Origin: Streptomyces sp. NBC_01351
GTDB lineage: Bacteria > Actinomycetota > Actinomycetes > Streptomycetales > Streptomycetaceae
Reading direction: 5' to 3'
DNA: 64,000 nt
Assembly (NCBI RefSeq): GCF_036237315.1
Contig: NZ_CP108356.1
Location: 62,001 to 126,000, forward strand
Position 1 is the first letter of the stretch. Every line of letters starts with the position of its first letter. The translations under genes and the position numbers were made by a program. Positions 57,718 through 64,000 of the stretch are shown here, piece by piece. The notes below the pieces were generated by a model that saw nothing but the letters and a program-made list of their open reading frames with translations, was not told the DNA's origin and did not search any database.

Positions 57718-59123
57718 AGCTCTACGTCCACGAGATCAGACTCACCGACCACGATGTCTGGCGCAGCGCCCGGGAGGCCATTCCCGAGCAGCCGGGCCTG
57801 CTGATCGAACTCACTGCCGGCGGAGTATCCGGCTTCGGCGAGGCCTCGGCTTTCATGACCGACCGCTACAACTCCGCTCTCGCAGCCATGCACGACGACC
57901 TGCGCCGGGTCGCGGACACGGTGCGTGCCCTCCCGGCCGACGATCCCGAGGGCAGTTGGGCCGTACTGGCCCCCCTGCTCGCAGGCTCCCCCTTCACCTT
58001 GGCGGCCCTTGACGTCGCCGCGCACGACCTGGCGGCACGGCTCGCCGGTGTGCCCCTGTGGAAGCACCTCGGCGCGGACGAGCCCGGCGCGCTGCACTCC
58101 AGCTACAGCATCGGGCTCGACGAACCCGCCGTCATGGTGCGCAAGCTGCTGGAACGGCCGGGCTGGCCCGCCTACAAGGTCAAGCTCGCCGGACCCGGCG
58201 ACCTGCACATCCTCCGGGCGCTGCGTGAACACACCGACGCACCGTTCTACGTGGACGGCAACTGCGGCTGGAATCTTCCGGACACGCTCGCCACGCTCGA
58301 CTCCATGGCCGCGCTCGGCGTGGAACTGCTGGAGCAGCCCTTCCCCCGCGAGCACTGGGACGACGCCCGCGCGCTCAAGGCAGCCTCCCCGATTCCGGTG
58401 TTCGCCGACGAGAGCATCACCGGTCCGCACGACCTCGACGCCTGCACGGACGCGTTCGACGGCGTCAACCTCAAGCTCATGAAGGCGGGGGGCATCACTC
58501 CGGCGCTGCGGATGCTCCGCCGGGCGCGCGCCGCGGGCCTCGGCACGATGCTCGGCTGCATGCCGGAATCGAGCGCCGGTGTCTCGGCCACGGCCCACCT
58601 CGGCCCCTACGTCGACCACCTCGACGCCGACTCCATCGCCCTGCTCGCGGTGGACACCGGCGTCGGCATCCTGCTCGACGACCACGGCCGGATCACCCTG
58701 CCGCACGCCCCCGGCACCGGCTTCGTCCCGGACTTCACCGGTCCGGCGTTCACCGTGCGGCCCACCGCCGGCGAGATGACGGACTGGGACAGCGGGCAGC
58801 TGTCCGCGTACCGCGACGGCACGGAGGTCGCCTCGGTCAGCGTACGGCGCCGGCCGCTGCCGGGCTGCGCGCCATCCCAGCACGTCCGGCAGCTGGCCGA
58901 CCTGTCCACAGCCGGCGGGGCGAGCGACCCGGAGCTCACCGCCCTGCTGCGCACGGCCGTCACCCGGGCCGTGGCCGACGGGGCCCACACGGTCTGGATG
59001 CACGCGGAGCCCGCGGTCCCGGCCGCCGCCCACGCCACCGGCTTCACGCCCCACGACGGCCACACCGACACCCTCTTGGTCTGGAAGGCGAACCCGCATG
59101 ACCAGCACGACCACCGCGCATGA
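57714..59123 (+). CDS. Dipeptide epimerase-like enolase-superfamily enzyme with C-terminal extension
   Basis: A 469-aa protein. Residues 1-345 are a mandelate racemase/muconate cycloisomerase-type enolase barrel: Lys155-x-Lys157 (AYKVKLAG), metal ligands Asp181 (YVDGNCGW), Glu207 (LLEQPF) and Asp232 (FADESI), and the second catalytic Lys254 (VNLKLMKAGG). This set is typical of dipeptide epimerases. The last about 115 residues (from DWDSGQLSAYRDG) are an extra alpha/beta domain, possibly a half-GNAT. It starts at ATG 57714, overlapping the radical SAM stop, and its 3' end overlaps the next gene by 26 nt. Likely epimerises a residue in a pathway intermediate. Confidence 0.87.
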   Translation: MKLYVHEIRLTDHDVWRSAREAIPEQPGLLIELTAGGVSGFGEASAFMTDRYNSALAAMHDDLRRVADTVRALPADDPEGSWAVLAPLLAGSPFTLAALDVAAHDLAARLAGVPLWKHLGADEPGALHSSYSIGLDEPAVMVRKLLERPGWPAYKVKLAGPGDLHILRALREHTDAPFYVDGNCGWNLPDTLATLDSMAALGVELLEQPFPREHWDDARALKAASPIPVFADESITGPHDLDACTDAFDGVNLKLMKAGGITPALRMLRRARAAGLGTMLGCMPESSAGVSATAHLGPYVDHLDADSIALLAVDTGVGILLDDHGRITLPHAPGTGFVPDFTGPAFTVRPTAGEMTDWDSGQLSAYRDGTEVASVSVRRRPLPGCAPSQHVRQLADLSTAGGASDPELTALLRTAVTRAVADGAHTVWMHAEPAVPAAAHATGFTPHDGHTDTLLVWKANPHDQHDHRA

Positions 59124-60192
59124 ACCCGCCGACCCCGCAGCGGCCAAGGTGCCCGCGCGGCTCGCGGCGGACACCGCCACGGCCGTCGCCACGGCCGCCC
59201 TCCGCGCGGCGGGCGTCCCCGACGGCGACGCCCACGACGTGGCCGCCGCACTGACCGACACCTCCCTGCGCGGCATCGACACGCACGGCCTGCGACTGCT
59301 CCCGCAGTACCTCACCGAACTCCAGGAGCGGATCGCCACCGCACGGCCCGACATCACCGTCGTACGGGACTCCGGCGCGGCCGTGATGCTCGACGCCGAC
59401 GGCGCCCTCGGTGTGGTGGCCGGCCTCGCCGCCGCGCGCATCGCCGCCGAGCGGGCCCGCGAACACGGCGTGGCGGCGGTCGGCGTCCGCAACTCCAACC
59501 ACTTCGGCGCCGCGTCCGTCTACAGCCGCCATCTCGCCGCCGAGGGCCTGGTCGGCATCGTGACCACCTCCGCGGCATCCCGCGTCGCCCCCTTCTCGGG
59601 CACGCAGCCGCTGTACGGCACGAATCCACTCAGCTTCGCCGCCGCCGACGACGGCGACGAGTTCGCCCTCGACATGGCCACCAGCCAGGTCTGCTTCGGC
59701 GAGATCAAGGAGCGGCGCAAGCACGGCCGCGCCCTCGACAGCGGCTGGGCCACCGACGTCGACGGACGCCTCGCCACCGACCCGGAGGACGCGTACGCCC
59801 TGTCCCCGCTCGGCGGCTACAAGGGGCAGGGCCTCGCCATGGTCGCCACGCTCCTCGGCGCCGTCCTCACCGGCTCGCCGGCGGACTGGCACCTGGAGCA
59901 CATCGGCTCGTCCACCCCCGGCCGCAGCCGCAACATCGGCCACTTCCTCATCTGTCTCGACCCGGCCGCCTTCGCCGGCACGGAGAGCTTCGCCGCCGGC
60001 TTCAGCGATCTGGTGACCACGACCCGGCAGTCCCGCTCCGGCGTCGACGCTGCTCTGCCCGTCCTGGTGCCGGGCGATCCGCAGCGGCAGACCGCCGAGG
60101 AACGGGCCGCCCATGGCATCCCGCTCGACGAGCCCACCGCGCGCGCGTTCGCGGAGCTCGCCGCCCGCCACGGAATCGAGGCCGGCGCGTGA
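59098..60192 (+). CDS. Malate/L-lactate dehydrogenase-family oxidoreductase
   Basis: A 364-aa NAD(P)H-dependent oxidoreductase of the Ldh_2 family, which also includes ureidoglycolate dehydrogenase and delta1-piperideine-2-carboxylate reductase. Signatures: SLRGIDTHGLRLLPQYLTEL, VGVRNSNHFGAASVYSRHLA and ALDMATSQVCFGEIKERRK, then LGGYKGQGLAMVATLLGAVL. It may reduce a 2-oxo acid or a cyclic imine in the pathway. The ATG lies inside the previous gene; its end overlaps the ATP-grasp GTG by 4 nt. Confidence 0.88.
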   Translation: MTSTTTAHEPADPAAAKVPARLAADTATAVATAALRAAGVPDGDAHDVAAALTDTSLRGIDTHGLRLLPQYLTELQERIATARPDITVVRDSGAAVMLDADGALGVVAGLAAARIAAERAREHGVAAVGVRNSNHFGAASVYSRHLAAEGLVGIVTTSAASRVAPFSGTQPLYGTNPLSFAAADDGDEFALDMATSQVCFGEIKERRKHGRALDSGWATDVDGRLATDPEDAYALSPLGGYKGQGLAMVATLLGAVLTGSPADWHLEHIGSSTPGRSRNIGHFLICLDPAAFAGTESFAAGFSDLVTTTRQSRSGVDAALPVLVPGDPQRQTAEERAAHGIPLDEPTARAFAELAARHGIEAGA

Positions 60193-61415
60193 TCCTGGTC
60201 CTCATCAGCCCGCGCAACGCCGGACTCCCCTTCGCCGAATGGCTCGGCGAGGAGGCGGGCCGGCTGCTCGCCGTCACCGGGCGCGGGGTCGACCCCGGCC
60301 CCGGCTTCCTCGATACCGAGACCGTCTCCGACTACTTCGACGACGCGTCCGTATTGGAGGCCGCACGCCGCCTGTACGAGCGGCACGAGGTCACCCGCGT
60401 CCTGGCGCTGGCCGAGGTCGACGTGGAGCGCGCCGCGCGGTTGCGCGAGGAGCTCGGCCTGCCGGGCCAGCGCCCCGAGAGCGCCCGCGCGTACCGGGAC
60501 AAGGTCCGCATGAAGGAGCTCGCCGCCGAAGGCGGGGTCCGGGTGCCGGCCTTCGCGCCCCTGGCGTCCGAGGCCGATGTCCTCGCCTTCATGGCGGCCC
60601 ACCCCGGCCCGGTCGTGGTCAAGCCGCGCGGCGGCTCCGGTTCCACCGGCGTGGCCGTCCTGGAAACGTCCGCGGATCTCCCGTCCGTGGCAGGACGGAT
60701 CCGCTCCGGGGACCACGAGGTGGAGGAGTTCGTGGCCGGCCGGTTCTGCCATGTCGACGCCCTGCACGTGGGCGGCGAACCGGTGGTCTCGATCCCGTCC
60801 GTGTACACCGACGGCGGCTGTCTGTCGCACTGGACCGACTCCGGCAACGGAAGCTGGATGCTGGAGGCGGACGACCCGCTCCACGCCCGGCTGGTCGCGG
60901 AGACCTGGCGGCTCGTGGCCGCGCTGCCACCCGCGCCCTCGCTCTTCGTCCACGCGGAGTTCTTCGTGACGGACGCGGACGAGATCGTGCTCTGCGAGAT
61001 CGCGGGCCGAGTCGGCGGCACCCCGATCCCGGCCATGCTCGAGGTCGTACTGGGCCTCGACCCGAGGCACCTGTGGGCCAGGATCGAGTGCGGACTGCCC
61101 GTGAACCTGGACGCGGTCCGGGACCACGCCCGGTCGGCGCCGCTCGTCGCCAACTTCGGCCTGCCGCCGCGGAACGGGCGGATCACCCGGATCCCGAACG
61201 AACCGCCCACCTGCGCCCAGGAATTCGCCGTGCTCGCCGAGGAAGGCGAGGACTGGGGCGGCGACCGCTACCGGGCCCGCAAGTCCGGTGACTTCATCGC
61301 CACCTGGCTGGTGACCGCCCGGTCGGCCGGGGAGCTGCTCGCCCTCGTGGCCAAGAGCGAAGCCGAGGCCGAGGCCGCCTTCGGCTGGGACCTCGTATCG
61401 GAGGAAACACCGTGA
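60189..61415 (+). CDS. ATP-grasp ligase
   Basis: A 408-aa ATP-grasp enzyme that would activate a carboxylate as acyl phosphate for amide or peptide-bond formation. The ATP-binding lid region is PVVVKPRGGSGSTGVAVLE (about residues 141-159). The metal-binding part is HAEFFVTDADEIVLCEIAGR followed by VGGTPIPAM. GTG 60189 overlaps the upstream stop. In this operon it is the best candidate for joining two amino acids, which fits the dipeptide-epimerase-like gene. Partner substrates unknown. Confidence 0.9.
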   Translation: MILVLISPRNAGLPFAEWLGEEAGRLLAVTGRGVDPGPGFLDTETVSDYFDDASVLEAARRLYERHEVTRVLALAEVDVERAARLREELGLPGQRPESARAYRDKVRMKELAAEGGVRVPAFAPLASEADVLAFMAAHPGPVVVKPRGGSGSTGVAVLETSADLPSVAGRIRSGDHEVEEFVAGRFCHVDALHVGGEPVVSIPSVYTDGGCLSHWTDSGNGSWMLEADDPLHARLVAETWRLVAALPPAPSLFVHAEFFVTDADEIVLCEIAGRVGGTPIPAMLEVVLGLDPRHLWARIECGLPVNLDAVRDHARSAPLVANFGLPPRNGRITRIPNEPPTCAQEFAVLAEEGEDWGGDRYRARKSGDFIATWLVTARSAGELLALVAKSEAEAEAAFGWDLVSEETP

Positions 61416-62626
61416 GCTCACTGACCGCCGAGGTCCTCGACCCCGCGACCCGCCCCACCGCCGCGGACTTCCCGGCGCTGGACCGGCCGCCGGTCATCTG
61501 GGAGGACGACCGCTGGTGGCGGTTCACCGAACGCACCGACCTGCACGAGACCCGCTACCTCGGCGTGTACGAACAGGGCTCGCTCGTGGCCCTGGCCCCG
61601 CTGCTGGTGACCCGCGACGGCGGCGGACTGCTCTTCTACGACGCCCCCAAGATGGTCGGCGACCTGAACGCATTCGGTGACCCCGAGCGGCTGCCGGAGC
61701 TCGGCCGGGCCCGCTGGGAGGAGCTCGCCGCCGCACTTCCGGACGCACGCCGCGACCAGTACCCCTCGGTTGCCCTGTCCGTCTTCGGCTCCCACCACGG
61801 CATCGTCCACGCCACCGGACGCACCGGAGCAGAACAGCGGGAGGTCCTCGCCGAGCTGCCCCGCCTGCTCGACGACGCGGCCCGCACCCTCGGCTGCCGC
61901 AGCAACGCCCTGCTGTACGTCACGGACGAACAAGCCGAGGCCATCGGCCCGGCCGCCGAGGCGCTGGGCCACACGCCGGCCGTGCTGGGTGCGGAGTCCG
62001 TGATGCGGCTCGAGGCCGCGGACTGGGACACGTACCTGTCCGGGCTGACGAGCAAGAAGCGCATGCGGACCAACCGCGAGCTGCGCCAGTACGCGGAGGC
62101 CGGCTTCCGGACCGTGATCCGTGAAGGCCCCGACGCCTTGTCGGACGCGATCACCGACCTGCAGGTGGGGCTGCGCGCCAAGTACGGACTGCCCGGCGGC
62201 CGCCCGCGCGTGCAGAGGGACTTCGACGCCATCCGGGAGACCGTCGGCGACAGCATCCTCGTGATCAGCGCCGAACTCGACGGCGAGACCGTCGGCTTCT
62301 GCCTCTACCTCCGGTCGGGCGATGCGGTGTACGGGCGGACCGCCGGCTACGACGACGACCGGGCAAAGGGCGTCTACTTCGTCCTCACCTACTACGAGTC
62401 CATCCGCTGGTGTCTGGCCAACGGAGTCCGCGACATCTGGTACGGCCTCGCCGCCTACGACGCGAAGAAGCTTCGCGGATGCGACCTCGAGCAGCGCCAG
62501 GGCTGGTTCCGCTTCACCGGCTCCGGCCACGAGACCCTCACCGAGACCATCCGCCTGCAGAGCACCGGCGAGGACTGCCGGCTGCGCAGCCTCGGCCCGA
62601 ACAGCACCACCTCACAAGGAGACTGA
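61412..62626 (+). CDS. FemAB/GNAT-like (BioF2-type) transferase
   Basis: A 404-aa protein with a duplicated acyl-transferase fold. C-terminal segment: LTSKKRMRTNRELRQYAEAG, then VISAELDGETVGFCLYLRSG, VYFVLTYYESIRWCLANGVR and IWYGLAAYDAKKLRGCDLEQ. It resembles the GNAT/peptidoglycan-biosynthesis (BioF2/FemAB-related) family, some members of which transfer amino acids from aminoacyl-tRNA. GTG 61412 overlaps the ATP-grasp stop by 4 nt. It could add an acyl or aminoacyl group to the product. Confidence 0.83.
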   Translation: MSSLTAEVLDPATRPTAADFPALDRPPVIWEDDRWWRFTERTDLHETRYLGVYEQGSLVALAPLLVTRDGGGLLFYDAPKMVGDLNAFGDPERLPELGRARWEELAAALPDARRDQYPSVALSVFGSHHGIVHATGRTGAEQREVLAELPRLLDDAARTLGCRSNALLYVTDEQAEAIGPAAEALGHTPAVLGAESVMRLEAADWDTYLSGLTSKKRMRTNRELRQYAEAGFRTVIREGPDALSDAITDLQVGLRAKYGLPGGRPRVQRDFDAIRETVGDSILVISAELDGETVGFCLYLRSGDAVYGRTAGYDDDRAKGVYFVLTYYESIRWCLANGVRDIWYGLAAYDAKKLRGCDLEQRQGWFRFTGSGHETLTETIRLQSTGEDCRLRSLGPNSTTSQGD

Positions 62627-62632
62627 GCCGAC

Positions 62633-63553
62633 GTGCCACTGATCCCGACCCCCTTCATCTGGATGGACGGCGACCTGGTCCCCTGGGACGACGCGAAGGT
62701 GCACGTGCTCACGCCGAGCCTGCACTACGGATGGGGCGTCTACGAGGGCATCCGTGCCTACGCGACCGACACCGGGTCCGCCGTGTTCCGGCTGCGCGAG
62801 CACATCGCCCGGCTGCGCGATTCGGCCCGCGTCTACCTCATGGAACTCCCCTGGACCGACGAGGAGCTCGTCGAGGCGGTCCGCGAGCTGTGCCGAGTCA
62901 ACGGCCAGGACTCCTGCTACATCCGGCCCATCGCCTACCTCGGATACGGGGAGATGGGCGTGGCCCCGCAGCTCGACGCGGTCCGCGTGTCCATAGCCGT
63001 CTGGCCCTGGGGCTCGTACCTCGGCGACAAGGCGGAGACCGAGGGCTGCCGCCTGATCGTCAGCAACTGGCAGCGCAACTCGAACCAGACGGTTCCCCCG
63101 CTGGCCAAGGCCACCGGCGCCTACGTCAACAGTGCGCTGGCCAAGGTGGGCGCGCAGCGCGCCGGCTACGACGACGCGCTGATGCTGACCGCGAACGGCC
63201 ACATCGCGGAGGCCTCGGCCGCCAACCTGTTCCTCGTCCGGAACGGCGCCCTGATCACCCCGCCCGTCAGCGACGGCATCCTGCCCGGCATAACCCGCGA
63301 CAGCGTCATCACCTTCGCCCGCGACCTCGGGCTGCAGGTCACCGAACGCAGCATCCCTCGCAGCGAGGTGTACATCGCCGACGAGGCCTTCCTCACCGGC
63401 ACGGCCGCGGAGATCGTCCCGGTGGCCTCCGTGGACGAGCGGCCGGTCGGCGCGGGCGGTGTCGGCCCGGTCACCAAGCAGCTGCGCGAGCTGTTCCAGG
63501 AGGTCGTGCGAGGCCGCGAAGAGTCGTACGCGAGCTGGCTGGAGCACGTATGA
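62633..63553 (+). CDS. Class IV aminotransferase (branched-chain type)
   Basis: A 306-aa PLP-dependent aminotransferase of the IlvE group. It opens with WMDGDLVPWDDAKVHVLTPS and LHYGWGVYEGIRAY. The PLP region includes LAKATGAYVNSALAKVGAQR, and EASAANLFLVRNGALITPP and GILPGITRDSVITFARDLGL follow, the phosphate-binding segment. GTG 62633 behind AAGGAGA. It supplies or removes an amino group from a pathway keto acid; overlaps the next ATG by 4 nt. Confidence 0.9.
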   Translation: MPLIPTPFIWMDGDLVPWDDAKVHVLTPSLHYGWGVYEGIRAYATDTGSAVFRLREHIARLRDSARVYLMELPWTDEELVEAVRELCRVNGQDSCYIRPIAYLGYGEMGVAPQLDAVRVSIAVWPWGSYLGDKAETEGCRLIVSNWQRNSNQTVPPLAKATGAYVNSALAKVGAQRAGYDDALMLTANGHIAEASAANLFLVRNGALITPPVSDGILPGITRDSVITFARDLGLQVTERSIPRSEVYIADEAFLTGTAAEIVPVASVDERPVGAGGVGPVTKQLRELFQEVVRGREESYASWLEHV

Positions 63554-64000
63554 CCACGGAGTTCGACTCCCCGACAGAGAAGGACTCCACGGTCGGGCGG
63601 GAAGGGCCGGGCGTGCGGGCGGCCGTGGCGCGGCTGGAGGCAGCCGCCGCCGACCTGCCCCCCGTGCTCGACGGCCGGCCCGGTCACGTATCGCTGGGCG
63701 AGGAGGTGTGCGACCGGCTGATCGACCTGGCCGCCGCCCGGGCCTGGCTTCGTGTCACCGGGACGGCCTCCCCGGAGGGCGCCGACGACACCGACGACGT
63801 CATGCACGGCTGCGTCCGCTGGACCGTCCAGGAAGACGTCGTACGGACCCGGGCGGACGCCATGGGGGCCGAGGGCACGCCGCCCGTGCGCGAAGGGCAG
63901 TCGGTCGACTCCGCACACCGGCTGGTCACACGCCTGATCGCTTCCCTCGCCGACGCCGCGCACTACGACGCCGTGTGCGCGCGGCTGCGCACGGCGCTGG
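63550..64000 (+). CDS. Unrecognised protein, continues past window end
   Basis: ATG 63550 overlaps the aminotransferase stop. The first about 150 residues are visible: a flexible start (TTEFDSPTEKDSTVGREGPG) and then helical segments such as RAAVARLEAAAADLPPVLDG and ADDTDDVMHGCVRWTVQEDV. No family recognised. Translational coupling places it in the same biosynthetic operon. Truncated by the window. Confidence 0.7.
   Translation, partial: MTTEFDSPTEKDSTVGREGPGVRAAVARLEAAAADLPPVLDGRPGHVSLGEEVCDRLIDLAAARAWLRVTGTASPEGADDTDDVMHGCVRWTVQEDVVRTRADAMGAEGTPPVREGQSVDSAHRLVTRLIASLADAAHYDAVCARLRTAL

Noticed and set aside
57627..59498. A 623-codon open frame on the minus strand
   Set aside because: It lies antisense to the enolase and Ldh genes, which have clear catalytic motifs; it is a product of high G+C.
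1..64000. CRISPR arrays, rRNA operons, riboswitches, attachment-site repeats
   Set aside because: I looked for regularly spaced short repeats, conserved rRNA segments, known riboswitch cores and direct repeats of the tRNA 3' end and saw none; a computed scan could still find weak cases.

Overview
The base composition (about 70% G+C, with third codon positions almost entirely G or C), the GTG/TTG starts, the rare TTA leucine codons and the protein families all point to a Streptomyces or very close actinomycete. The density of insertion sequences, gene fragments and single-base frameshifts suggests an accessory or chromosome-arm region. This is inferred from sequence alone; no database was searched.

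Layout. (1) 0-2.6 kb: a secreted serine hydrolase (cut by the window start) divergent from a TetR regulator over two operator-like repeats, then an unrecognised coiled-coil protein. (2) 3-9.5 kb: a compact terpenoid cassette: polyprenyl diphosphate synthase, methyltransferase, UbiA-type membrane protein, FAD monooxygenase, then an MMPL exporter. Three of its genes carry TTA codons. (3) 9.5-18.7 kb: a broken lytic transglycosylase gene; a TetR/quinone oxidoreductase divergent pair; a three-gene operon (class II aldolase, TetR, alpha/beta hydrolase) behind two identical 17-bp palindromes; a LuxR-type regulator divergent from an aminopeptidase P. (4) 18.9-36.7 kb: an IS3 element, polyphosphate kinase 2, a glycogen-binding-like domain protein, a truncated PAP2/lipid-kinase fusion, an acetyltransferase, a BNR-like protein, a flavohaemoprotein plus flavin-binding partner, small modules bounded by shared inverted repeats, an aminoglycoside-phosphotransferase-like gene, IS256 and IS110 debris, a MarR regulator, an initiator-type tRNA-Met, a frameshifted IclR regulator and a TauE-type permease. 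(5) 36.7-49 kb: a mobile-element graveyard with two IS630 copies (both broken), two IS5-family elements, a possible composite IS5 unit carrying a cargo gene, and remnants of a replication-relaxation protein, a CGNR protein and a LysE exporter. Embedded in it are an intact serine hydrolase divergent from a two-component system and a YwqK-type protein. (6) 49.5-54.3 kb: a sortase-anchored secreted protein with a nuclease-like motif, an unknown 238-aa protein, further IS debris and a frameshifted acetyltransferase. (7) 54.5-64 kb: a tight, translationally coupled biosynthetic operon that runs off the window.

The last operon is the most interesting system. In order it encodes a 2-oxoglutarate/Fe(II) oxygenase, an AurF-type diiron N-oxygenase with all seven metal ligands visible, a KamA-type (lysine 2,3-aminomutase family) radical SAM enzyme, a dipeptide-epimerase-like enolase with a C-terminal extension, an Ldh-family oxidoreductase, an ATP-grasp ligase, a FemAB/GNAT-like transferase, a class IV aminotransferase and an unrecognised protein. 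Five of the eight junctions overlap (four by exactly 4 nt). I do not recognise this combination. It fits assembly of a small peptide containing a beta-amino acid and an N-oxidised group, but the product is not predictable from sequence alone.
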